A DNA stretch of 64,000 bases from Algoriphagus sp. (lineage in GTDB: Bacteria; Bacteroidota; Bacteroidia; Cytophagales; Cyclobacteriaceae), in NCBI RefSeq assembly GCF_029254265.1, contig NZ_JAQWXX010000007.1:1-64000 (forward strand), in the 5' to 3' direction. Within the stretch, counting starts at the first letter, position 1; each line of letters starts with the position of its first letter. This document shows, one piece after another, positions 56,676-64,000 of the stretch. The notes beneath the pieces are model-generated. The model made no database searches. It worked only from the letters and a program-made list of their open reading frames with translations, and was not told where the DNA came from. A program made the position numbers and the translations under genes.

Positions 56676-57056
56676 TTATTTTACTGCAATACAGGAGATT
56701 TCAACATTTACATTTTTAGGCAACTTACTTACTTCAACTGTCTCGCGTGCTGGAGGGTTTGATTTAAAATATTGGCCGTAAGCTTCATTGATCGTTCCAA
56801 ACTCATCCATGTTTTTGATGAAAATGGTGCATTTGACGACATCAGCAAATGAAAAATCGGCGGCTCTAAGAATGGCTTCCATGTTTTTCATCACTGCATG
56901 AGTCTCTTCAGTGATATTTTCATTGATCAGTTCACCAGATTCTGGGTCAAGGGCAATATTCCCTGAAACATAAAGTGTGTTTCCTGCCAAAACTGCCTGA
57001 GAATAAGGTCCAATTGGAGCCGGTGCTTCTTTTGTAAATATGATTTGATTAGCCAT
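56676..57056 (-). CDS. ridA: RidA-family reactive intermediate deaminase
   Basis: A 126-residue trimeric protein that hydrolyses reactive enamines/imines: EAPAPIGPYSQAVLAGNTLY, GEITEETHAVMKNMEAIL-like middle, NPPARETVEVSKLPKNVNVE with the catalytic Arg. Typical length. Transcribed with the small membrane protein that follows. Confidence 0.94.
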   Translation of the reverse strand: MANQIIFTKEAPAPIGPYSQAVLAGNTLYVSGNIALDPESGELINENITEETHAVMKNMEAILRAADFSFADVVKCTIFIKNMDEFGTINEAYGQYFKSNPPARETVEVSKLPKNVNVEISCIAVK

Positions 57057-57165
57057 TTTTTTTATTTCTATTGATTTTTATCTAATGAACTTTTAAAATT
57101 CTATTCAATTTCTCTTAACCTCCCACTGCTCCCGATGTCTATCGTGGATGCCCACTGCTAACTGC

Positions 57166-57966
57166 TCAATGCTTCTTTGCCTCATTCCAATACACATCCA
57201 TTTCCGCTAAGGTCATTTCAGACAATGCTTTTCCGGAATTCTTAGCCGCTTTTTCCAAATATTGAAATCGCTTAATGAATTTTAGATTCGTTCTTTCCAG
57301 AGCTTCCTCGGGATTGATATCGATGAATCGGGCATAATTGATCAGCGAAAATAATAGATCTCCAAATTCTCCGGAAGCTTTTTCACGATCGATTTCTGAA
57401 CCGTCAGCGGCATTGAACTCCTCCTTGAATTCCTGCATTTCCTCTTCTACTTTTTCCCAAACCTGATTTTTCTCTTCCCAATCAAACCCAACTCCTCTGG
57501 CTTTCTCCTGAATCCGCATTGCTTTGATCAAAGCCGGAAGAGATCGAGGCACGCCTCCCAAAACGGATACATTTCCCTTTTCCTGAAGCTTGATCTTTTC
57601 CCAATTTTGTTTTACCGCTTCTTCATCTTCTGCCTTCACATCTCCATAAATATGAGGATGTCTTCGGATCAGTTTTTCGCAGAGCGAATCGATCATGGTT
57701 TTCATATCGAAATTGCCTTCTTCCGAACCTATTTTGGCATAGAAGACAATATGAAGTAAAATATCCCCAAGTTCTTTCTTGATTTCATCAGGGTTTCCCT
57801 CCAAAATCGCATCCGAAAGTTCAAAAGTTTCTTCGATCGTTAAGTGCCGGAGACTTTCAGTGGTTTGCTTCTTATCCCAAGGGCACTGAGCTCTTAGCTC
57901 ATCCATAATTGTTAATAATCGATCAAAAGCTGCCAATTGCTCGGCTCGGGAACTCAAATTAGACAT
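57166..57966 (-). CDS. mazG: Nucleoside triphosphate pyrophosphohydrolase MazG
   Basis: A 266-residue house-cleaning NTPase with two MazG repeats: LRAQCPWDKKQTTESLRHLT and EETFELSDAILEGNPDEIKK (metal-binding E-x2-E), then a second copy around EKVEEEMQEFKEEF and GEFGDLLFSLINYAR. Matches full-length bacterial MazG. Confidence 0.94.
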   Translation of the reverse strand: MSNLSSRAEQLAAFDRLLTIMDELRAQCPWDKKQTTESLRHLTIEETFELSDAILEGNPDEIKKELGDILLHIVFYAKIGSEEGNFDMKTMIDSLCEKLIRRHPHIYGDVKAEDEEAVKQNWEKIKLQEKGNVSVLGGVPRSLPALIKAMRIQEKARGVGFDWEEKNQVWEKVEEEMQEFKEEFNAADGSEIDREKASGEFGDLLFSLINYARFIDINPEEALERTNLKFIKRFQYLEKAAKNSGKALSEMTLAEMDVYWNEAKKH

Positions 57967-58014
57967 GGGTAAGGAAACTATGCGAGAAGTGTGGACGTTT
58001 TCGAAGTAAAGCTT

Positions 58015-58022
58015 TAAATTTG
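58015..58022 (+). promoter_or_regulatory. Candidate promoter -7 box before the 76-aa gene
   Basis: TAAATTTG fits TAnnTTTG, 16 bp before the ATG; no clear -33 element. Confidence 0.4.
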
Positions 58023-58038
58023 CGCAATATTATTCGTT

Positions 58039-58269
58039 ATGGCAACAGTATTCTTAACCCTCGGCTTCGTAGCATTGTTCTTCATTTTGATGTCTGTAAG
58101 ACTTCTTTTCCTTAAAAATGGGGAGTTTAAGGGCACTTGTGCTTCGCAAAATCCTTATTTGAACAAGGATGGTGGGACTTGTTCCTATTGTGGGAAAACA
58201 GTCGACTCAAACAGCGATTGTGGAAATCCGGACAATGAAGTGGACAGGGTTTTAGCTAAATTCAAATAA
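58039..58269 (+). CDS. Small single-pass membrane protein with cysteine pairs
   Basis: A 76-residue protein with one N-terminal membrane helix (about 4-25) and a tail with CASQNPYLNKDGGTCSYCGK and DCGNP, i.e. four cysteines that could bind a metal. The plan is known from small conserved Bacteroidota membrane proteins next to glmM/iscS-like genes; function unknown. Confidence 0.75.
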   Translation: MATVFLTLGFVALFFILMSVRLLFLKNGEFKGTCASQNPYLNKDGGTCSYCGKTVDSNSDCGNPDNEVDRVLAKFK

Positions 58270-58325
58270 AATTTTCGCTGCCTTTTGAGCAGTATCTTTT
58301 TTTTTAACCAATTAATTTTCGCGTA

Positions 58326-59720
58326 GTGTCTCTAATTAAATCAATCTCCGGAATCAGGGGTACCATAGGAGGTAAAGCCGGTGATGGACTTACTCCTATT
58401 GACATTGTCAAGTTTGCGGCAGCTTATGGCGCTTGGGTCATCGAGAAAACAGGTAATCCAAAAGTAGTGATCGGCAGAGATGCCAGAATATCAGGTGAGA
58501 TGGTTTCAAGTCTCGTATCAGCCACACTTCAAGGGATGGGTATTGATGTTATAGATCTCGGTTTGAGCACAACTCCTACAGTAGAACTAGCCGTTCCATT
58601 GGAAAATGCAGGGGGTGGAATTATCCTTACCGCCAGCCATAATCCCATTCAGTGGAATGCACTAAAGCTCTTGAACTCAAGAGGGGAATTTATCTCAGAT
58701 CTTGAAGGAAAGGACATTTTGGATAAAGCTGAAAAAGAAGATTTTTCTTTTGCCGAAGTTAAAAAACTTGGGTCCTACACCGAAATCACTGATTACATGG
58801 ATCGACACATACAGCATGTGCTAGATCTGGAATTGGTAGATATGGAGGCAATCAAGTCTCGTAATTTCAAAATCGTTGTCGATGCAGTAAATTCTACAGG
58901 TGGGATTGTGGTTCCAAAATTACTCCGTGCCTTGGGTGTGGAGGTGATTGAAGAAATGTATTGTACTCCGAATGGTCATTTTCCTCATAATCCAGAGCCT
59001 CTGCCTGAAAATCTGAGAGATATCTCCCTTAAGTTGGAAAAAGGCAGCTTCGATCTAGGGATCGTAGTAGATCCGGATGTGGATCGATTGGCTTTTATCA
59101 ATGAAGATGGTTCTCCTTTTGGAGAGGAATATACCTTAGTGGCAGTTGCTGATTACGTGCTTTCAAAGACTAAGGGAAATACCGTTTCGAATTTGAGCTC
59201 AACACGAGCACTTCGAGATGTGACCGAGAAACGAGGGGGAGCTTATACAGCTTCAGCTGTGGGAGAGGTCAATGTAGTCAACCAAATGAAAGCCGTGGAC
59301 GCGGTAATTGGTGGTGAAGGAAACGGTGGGATCATTTACCCTGCGTCACATTACGGTAGAGATGCTTTGGTGGGTATAGGTTTGTTTTTGACTCATTTAG
59401 CCAATTTTGGAAAGACTATTTCCAGACTTCGAGCGAGCTATCCGAATTATTACATCTCAAAAAATAAAATCGAATTGACACCAGAGATAGATGTGGACAA
59501 GGTTTTATTTGAGATCAAGGAAAAGTATAAAAAACATCAAATCAACGATATTGATGGCGTGAAAATAGATTTTGAAAAGGAATGGGTGCATTTGCGCAAG
59601 TCAAATACCGAACCGATCATCAGAATCTATTCGGAATCTGAATCAGAAGCTACCGCGGACCATCTTGCAAAAAAGATTATGCAGGATATCAAAGAGGTAG
59701 TGAGTTCCTCCCTGATTTGA
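58326..59720 (+). CDS. glmM: Phosphoglucosamine mutase
   Basis: Converts GlcN-6-P to GlcN-1-P for peptidoglycan and lipopolysaccharide. The 464-residue alpha-D-phosphohexomutase starts SLIKSISGIRGTIGG, has the phosphoserine motif ILTASHNPIQWN, metal loop VVDPDVDRLAF and sugar-binding GEGNGGIIYP. GTG start at 58326. The GlmM call over a broader phosphomannomutase call rests on the N-terminus and is fairly firm. Confidence 0.9.
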   Translation: MSLIKSISGIRGTIGGKAGDGLTPIDIVKFAAAYGAWVIEKTGNPKVVIGRDARISGEMVSSLVSATLQGMGIDVIDLGLSTTPTVELAVPLENAGGGIILTASHNPIQWNALKLLNSRGEFISDLEGKDILDKAEKEDFSFAEVKKLGSYTEITDYMDRHIQHVLDLELVDMEAIKSRNFKIVVDAVNSTGGIVVPKLLRALGVEVIEEMYCTPNGHFPHNPEPLPENLRDISLKLEKGSFDLGIVVDPDVDRLAFINEDGSPFGEEYTLVAVADYVLSKTKGNTVSNLSSTRALRDVTEKRGGAYTASAVGEVNVVNQMKAVDAVIGGEGNGGIIYPASHYGRDALVGIGLFLTHLANFGKTISRLRASYPNYYISKNKIELTPEIDVDKVLFEIKEKYKKHQINDIDGVKIDFEKEWVHLRKSNTEPIIRIYSESESEATADHLAKKIMQDIKEVVSSSLI

Positions 59721-59780
59721 TTTTAAAAGCAAAAAAGTTTCTTTTGAAAGAAGGTAATTTGTAAAAATCCAGATTGAAGA

Positions 59781-60923
59781 ATGAAAGTATATTTAGATAA
59801 TGCCGCCACCACAGCAATGGATGATCGAGTAATCGAGTCCATGCTTCCTTTTATGAGAAATCACTTTGGCAATCCCTCTTCTGTTCACAGTCATGGAAGA
59901 GAAGTACGAAATGCCATTGAGAAATCCAGAAAAAAGGTAGCGGAATTGCTAAATGTAACTCCCTCAGAGATTTTTTTTACCTCTGGAGGCACTGAGGCTG
60001 ATAATACCGCGATCATCTCCGGGATAGAAAGTCATGGCCTCACGCATGCGATCACTTCCCCAATCGAGCATCATGCAGTTTTACATACTTTGGAAGTTTG
60101 TGAGATAAAAGGTCACATACAGCTTAGCATGCTCAATGTTGATGAAAAAGGAGTAATTGATTTTCAGCAATTGGAAGATTTGCTCAAAGCAAATCCAAAA
60201 TCGCTGATTTCATTGATGCATGCCAATAATGAAATCGGAAATATCAATGACTTGGAGCGTATAGGTTCTTTAGCAAGAGAATACGGCGCTTTTTTTCATT
60301 CAGATACCGTACAGACGATGGGTCATTACGCCCATGATTTGAAAAATTTGCCGGTGGATTCGATAGTCGCTGGGGCACATAAGTTTCATGGACCAAAGGG
60401 AGCAGGTTTCTTATTTGTGCGAAAGGATAAAAAGATCCATCCATTCATTCATGGAGGTGCTCAAGAGCGAAACATGCGTGGTGGAACTGAAAATGTCATT
60501 GGCATCATAGGAGTAGCGAAAGCATTGGAGATTGCCTACGAAGAAATGGCGGAGCATCAATCTCAGATTGTAGCAGTAAAAAAACATTTTATTAAAAACC
60601 TGAACCAGGAAATCCCAGGGGTTACCTTCAACGGACTATCCGGAGATGTTGAGAACAGTCTTTATACTGTTTTGAATGTAAGCCTTCCTCCTTCTGAGGC
60701 AAATCGAGGCATGCTCCTTTTTAATTTGGATTTGGCAGGAATTTCAGCTTCTGGAGGATCAGCTTGTAGTTCTGGAGCTACGGTAGGTTCGCATGTGCTT
60801 CGCGCATTGAATCATCAGCCAGAGCGAGATGCCGTCCGGTTCTCATTTAGCCGATTTACGACCATTGACGAAGTTGATTACACGATCAGCCAACTCAAAG
60901 AACTCTACACGGTGGAGGCATAA
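59781..60923 (+). CDS. Cysteine desulfurase (NifS/IscS family)
   Basis: A 380-residue PLP enzyme that takes sulfur from cysteine for Fe-S clusters and tRNA thiolation: VYLDNAATTAMDDRV, FTSGGTEADNTAI, the PLP lysine in VAGAHKFHGPKGAGF and the catalytic Cys in SGGSACSSGATVGSHVL. 60 bp after glmM. IscS versus NifS cannot be told by eye. Confidence 0.93.
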   Translation: MKVYLDNAATTAMDDRVIESMLPFMRNHFGNPSSVHSHGREVRNAIEKSRKKVAELLNVTPSEIFFTSGGTEADNTAIISGIESHGLTHAITSPIEHHAVLHTLEVCEIKGHIQLSMLNVDEKGVIDFQQLEDLLKANPKSLISLMHANNEIGNINDLERIGSLAREYGAFFHSDTVQTMGHYAHDLKNLPVDSIVAGAHKFHGPKGAGFLFVRKDKKIHPFIHGGAQERNMRGGTENVIGIIGVAKALEIAYEEMAEHQSQIVAVKKHFIKNLNQEIPGVTFNGLSGDVENSLYTVLNVSLPPSEANRGMLLFNLDLAGISASGGSACSSGATVGSHVLRALNHQPERDAVRFSFSRFTTIDEVDYTISQLKELYTVEA

Positions 60924-60951
60924 AAAAAGGAGCTTAATAGCTCCTTTTTTT
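60922..60951 (+). terminator. Terminator after cysteine desulfurase gene
   Basis: GGAGC/GCTCC stem inside A and T runs, directly at the stop codon. Confidence 0.75.
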
Positions 60952-60985
60952 ATATTCAGATAAATGATTAAGCTTATAAAGCCCA

Positions 60986-61726
60986 TTACTTCCCTTTGTA
61001 TCCAATTGCATATGGAGTCCAGATTTCATAGATCGGGTCACCTTTTGAGCTTAATCCGCTGTGATGCCACTCCCCATCAATAACTTTGAAATCAAAGCCT
61101 AATTCAGCTCCTACACGACTGTCATCACGGGAGAAAAATGTAATCGTTTCTACATATTTTCCATCTTTGGCAGTATACGTTCCTCCGCCGGTTCCTGAAA
61201 ATTCCTTTGTCTCTGAATTGAAAGCGATCCACTGAAATCTTCCGCCGCTTAAGATTTTGACTGTTCTACGGGCACCGGGTGTTGATCTGGAAATCTCTTC
61301 GCCTCTTTTTCTTCCAGTTATTACCCAATTCCCTGTTAAGGCATCCTTTTGCTCAGGGAGTTTCTCCCAGATTTCTACCAGCATGCCATTATCTGTATTC
61401 CCTGAAATGACCATTTTCCCATTTACCAAGTCCAGTTTGAAGGATGTTGAATTGCCTACTTGAAGTGGGTCTAGGGTAAAAAAATCAAGTGTCTCGATGT
61501 ATTTGTCAGAATCCAGCGAGTAAGGTCCACCACCTGCGCCTATGAAATGATTGTCAGAAACCTGCTTTGCCCCAAAGGCAAAATAGTTATCCTGATAGAT
61601 TTTGATGTATTCAATTTCGGTTACTTCTTTCCCATTTTGATGGGTCATTTTCCAAGCTCCTTCCAGATCTTGTGCACCAACTAGGGTGGATAAAAACAAA
61701 AAAGCAAGTAACATTGTAGTCTTCAT
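60986..61726 (-). CDS. Secreted protein with two repeated beta domains
   Basis: A 246-residue exported protein (signal peptide ending LVGAQ). Two halves of about 110 residues repeat: GAWKMTHQNGKEV ... GGGPYSLDSDKYIETLDFF ... MLVEIWEKL, and GNWVITGRKRGEEI ... GGGTYTAKDGKYVETITFF ... PIYEIWTPY. Each half looks like a small lipocalin-like or DUF4488-type beta barrel. Ligand unknown. The halves have diverged, so the duplication is old. Confidence 0.8.
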   Translation of the reverse strand: MKTTMLLAFLFLSTLVGAQDLEGAWKMTHQNGKEVTEIEYIKIYQDNYFAFGAKQVSDNHFIGAGGGPYSLDSDKYIETLDFFTLDPLQVGNSTSFKLDLVNGKMVISGNTDNGMLVEIWEKLPEQKDALTGNWVITGRKRGEEISRSTPGARRTVKILSGGRFQWIAFNSETKEFSGTGGGTYTAKDGKYVETITFFSRDDSRVGAELGFDFKVIDGEWHHSGLSSKGDPIYEIWTPYAIGYKGK

Positions 61727-61836
61727 AGGTTCATTCTTTTAAAGGATCTAAGAGTCAAGTTGACTAACAATCTTGATATTTACAACTCAAATTTCATTGA
61801 GTAATCAGGTGTGGGACAAATGGTAAAATCAGTTAG

Positions 61837-62166
61837 ATGCGTCAATTCAATTTAGGGAAGTCAAAGGAAGATGTTTTGAAGATGGTACCGGAGCAAACCA
61901 TCAAAAAAGTAAATCTGGGAAATCAATCCATCGGATTGCTTCGGATCGGAGAGGCTTTTTTCGCCTTTGAATCTCAGTGCCCGCATCGAGGAGCTTCCCT
62001 GATTCAGGGGAGTCTTAACGCCGCTGGAGAGTTGATCTGTCCGCTTCATCAGTATCGGTTTGAACTTAAAAGTGGGCAGGTGAAAGCTGGCTCTTGTCCG
62101 GATTTAGAGGTTTTCCCATGTGAACTTTCTGAAGAAGGATTGCAAATTACATTGCCTTCTGAGTAA
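61837..62166 (+). CDS. Rieske [2Fe-2S] ferredoxin-like protein
   Basis: A 109-residue stand-alone Rieske domain with both cluster motifs, CPHRGASL and CPLHQYRF. Such proteins pass electrons to oxygenases. It is 70 bp upstream of a sterol-desaturase-type hydroxylase gene on the same strand, so a redox partner role is suggested but not proven. Confidence 0.9.
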   Translation: MRQFNLGKSKEDVLKMVPEQTIKKVNLGNQSIGLLRIGEAFFAFESQCPHRGASLIQGSLNAAGELICPLHQYRFELKSGQVKAGSCPDLEVFPCELSEEGLQITLPSE

Positions 62167-62176
62167 AATTTTACTC
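62161..62176. promoter_or_regulatory. Perfect 16-bp palindrome at the Rieske stop codon
   Basis: GAGTAAAATTTTACTC includes the TAA stop. It could be an operator for the next gene or a small structure at the end of the message. Confidence 0.4.
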
Positions 62177-62236
62177 GAAATGTTGTTGTTAGATTTGATG
62201 ATTCGATTGTAATTTTAAAAACGAGAAATTAAGATT

Positions 62237-63028
62237 ATGCATTGGGAAGGGTTTGGAGACCGCTGGATATTTATCGCTACACAGACAACCACACGTTATT
62301 TTGTGATTGCTGGAGTCGTGTTTTTTGTCTTCTATGTCTTACTCCAAAAGGCAATGGCATCGCGAAGAAACCAAAATCCATTTCCCGGCTGGAAGCATTA
62401 TCGACGGGATATTGGCTTTTCGCTGATCACAATTGTGATTTTTGCGACGGTGGCAGCTTTGACATTTATCGTTTTTAGTGATTATTCTAATTTATACAGG
62501 CCTTGGGATAAGTATGGACAGGTCTATTACTACTTGACCTTTCCGGGAATGCTCTTGATTCATGACGCGTATTTTTATGTGACACATCGCCTGATGCATC
62601 ACCCAAAATTGTTTCGCTACGTTCATCGGGTGCATCATTTATCTACGAATCCTTCCCCATGGACTGCTTATGCATTTCATCCATTGGAAGCAGTGATCGA
62701 GGCTGGGATCATTCCGGTGATTGCGTTTACTTTACCAGTTTATCCGCCTGCATTGGGTATGTTTCTGCTTTTTCAGTTTTTCTTCAATGTCTATGGACAC
62801 TTAGGCTTTGAGCTTTTTCCTCCCAAATTTCATAAAACTTGGATCGGAAGATGGGTAAGTACAGGTACAGCACACAACCAACACCATCAGCATTTTCATG
62901 GTAACTACGGACTTTACACCTTGATTTGGGATCGCCTTTTTGGGACGCTTCGCAAAGATTATGATCAGAAATATGAGCAGGTGACTGCCGGGAAATCCGT
63001 TCAAAGCGGTCAGAAAGTAAAGGTTTAG
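62237..63028 (+). CDS. Sterol desaturase / fatty acid hydroxylase-family protein
   Basis: A 263-residue membrane protein with about four helices and the eight-histidine diiron motifs: HDAYFYVTHRLMHHP, HRVHHLSTNPSPWTAYAFHP and TAHNQHHQHFHGNYG. Hydroxylates or desaturates a lipid, sterol or carotenoid at the membrane. The substrate is unknown; the upstream Rieske protein may supply electrons. Confidence 0.92.
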   Translation: MHWEGFGDRWIFIATQTTTRYFVIAGVVFFVFYVLLQKAMASRRNQNPFPGWKHYRRDIGFSLITIVIFATVAALTFIVFSDYSNLYRPWDKYGQVYYYLTFPGMLLIHDAYFYVTHRLMHHPKLFRYVHRVHHLSTNPSPWTAYAFHPLEAVIEAGIIPVIAFTLPVYPPALGMFLLFQFFFNVYGHLGFELFPPKFHKTWIGRWVSTGTAHNQHHQHFHGNYGLYTLIWDRLFGTLRKDYDQKYEQVTAGKSVQSGQKVKV

Positions 63029-64000
63029 CGGTGAATTTTTATAGTATCTACTAAGTCGATTGGAACAAAATATTCCTAAGGAATAATCTTAAAAAAAAAC
63101 CTCCTTGCTCCCTTTTGAAAGGACTAATAAAAACAGTAGGTTCTACCCTGACTTTAGTGAAGAAGTAAAATGGGTTTTGGACTAAATCTTCGTAGCATAA
63201 AGAAGCATCCTTATTTTACTAAAGCGAAGTTTCAACGTTCTGAGCTCATAAAGCCAAATTTTAGTCATTTATCTTTGTCACTTTTTGGCGGCCAAAAAGT
63301 AACCAAAAAGCTCTGAGCCTCAGTCTTTTCTTTCCGCTGGGAGCTTTTCTCATTGATTTGAAATGAAGAAAAAGCGGAATTTTGGACTGCCTTGCGCACC
63401 TAAAAATGAATCCCTCCCTAAAGCTGGCCCAAGTCTAAAAATGCCCAATGGGCATTTTTTTTTACGACTTGTCCTCTCGTACCTCAGGAGCTAAGTCATT
63501 TTCTTAACGGCTTGCAAACCAGCCTAAAACCGAAAATCCCGAAAGGCTCACCCATCCGGACACTATCCTCCGGTGCCGATTATCCTAAAATAATCAAGTT
63601 TCAATACCCTTAAATTCGTGGTAGAACCAAACACTAAATCTAAATCAGGATTTCAACTTAAACCTGTAAACCTTTTTTAGGACGAGTCCGAGAGTTTAAT
63701 CCAAGTCTTTCGTGGATTCCGAGAATACCCTTGAGATCTTGTCGATTCAAGGAACTATGTTTTCTATGCTATCTATGTGGTTTAAATAAAAACCTTTTTC
63801 TCTTCCGTGAAAACCTCTGTGGTCCTAGTGGTCAAAAATCTATTTGTTAAAAAGGCAATCGAAATAAATCCCCTTCGCCTCCTTTTGAAAGGGGGAGTTT
63901 AATCCAAGTCCAATGTTAGCATATGAATAATTAGCTGCTTTGCAGTATGCTGCAGACTCCTATAAATTTTTATTGAATTCCATTTATAGCTTGATTCTGA
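63029..64000. other. Non-coding end region with dispersed repeats
   Basis: 972 bp with no convincing gene. It holds the foldable element at 63278-63463, two copies of a CTCC-TTTTGAAAGG repeat (near 63098-63121 and 63870-63894), a twice-used phrase TTTAATCCAAGTC (63695-63707 and 63898-63910), and the hairpin CCGGA/TCCGG near 63556-63573. These look like the short dispersed repeats found between genes in this group. Confidence 0.6.
63278..63463 (+). ncRNA. Candidate structured RNA or dispersed palindromic element
   Basis: TATCTTTG at 63270-63277 fits a -7 box and predicts a start near 63285. The dyad CTTTTTGGC/GCCAAAAAG follows at 63281-63299. A nested stem then pairs CAGTC (63321-63325) with GACTG (63385-63389), TTCCGCT (63332-63338) with AGCGGAA (63373-63379), and TTTTCTCATT (63345-63354) with AATGAAGAAAA (63362-63372). 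The element ends in a textbook terminator, AAAAATGCCC/GGGCATTTTT with nine T (63437-63463). No known RNA family is recognised. The -33 box is weak. Confidence 0.4.

Overview
The window looks like a chromosomal segment of a Bacteroidota bacterium, most likely of the order Cytophagales (Algoriphagus/Cyclobacteriaceae-like; this placement is inferred from gene content and is not proven). It carries the gliding lipoprotein gene gldD, DUF4221, DUF2851 and DUF6787 proteins, a BatD-like protein, a dipeptidyl peptidase IV, and an atpD-atpC pair separated from the rest of the ATP synthase genes. Promoters of the Bacteroidota type (TTTG or TTG, about 18-20 bp, then TAnnTTTG) can be read upstream of several genes. 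Shine-Dalgarno sequences are almost absent, with one striking exception at rpsU.

Layout. 1-6.3 kb is a decaying, gene-poor island: a frameshifted DUF4369/TlpA-like gene, a small hypothetical gene, a group II intron that has lost its reverse transcriptase, two broken starts of related secreted proteins, a degenerate tandem repeat of about 64 bp, and an intact IS1595-family element with recognisable terminal inverted repeats. 6.5-16.9 kb holds housekeeping genes (metK, ddl, DPP-IV, an NlpC/P60 lipoprotein, atpD, atpC, rpsU, a Xer-type recombinase, a ribosome hibernation factor). 16.9-22.1 kb is a membrane glycosylation cluster (two GT39 proteins, a GT2 polyprenyl-phosphate glycosyltransferase, an AglD/YbhN-type membrane protein). 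22.3-23.8 kb encodes a DUF4221 lipoprotein and a four-cysteine secreted peptide. 24-29 kb holds pyrF, DUF2851, a NeuD-like acyltransferase, trhO and a nucleoside phosphorylase.

29-32 kb is a two-component system (TPR-containing sensor kinase and NarL-type regulator) followed by a small gene whose promoter carries a well-placed paired TACGTAT site. 32-36 kb contains two visibly disrupted genes (an AlkD-like protein with a T-run frameshift, and a DinB protein with an in-frame stop directly after its signal peptide) among an S10 peptidase and a nitroreductase. 36-48 kb has gldD, a sodium:solute symporter, a phosphotransferase, recG, aspartate kinase, ribH, a TPR protein, a lone pdhA, recF and a nucleotidyltransferase. 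48-50 kb is a PII-amt operon whose PII protein has substitutions at the 2-oxoglutarate site. 50-63 kb has batD-aroC, a dicarboxylate/amino-acid symporter, fumC, ridA, mazG, glmM, a cysteine desulfurase, a duplicated-domain secreted protein, a Rieske protein and a sterol-desaturase-family membrane protein. The last kilobase has no convincing gene, but it holds a strongly foldable element with a terminator that could be a small RNA or a dispersed repeat.

I found no rRNA, tRNA, CRISPR array, prophage or large biosynthetic cluster, and nothing I can defend as a wholly new multi-gene system. The most rewarding leads are the regulator/paired-site/small-gene arrangement at 29.1-30.1 kb, the variant PII, the rpsU leader, the DUF4221/cysteine-peptide pair, the folded element near 63.3 kb, and the cluster of disrupted genes.
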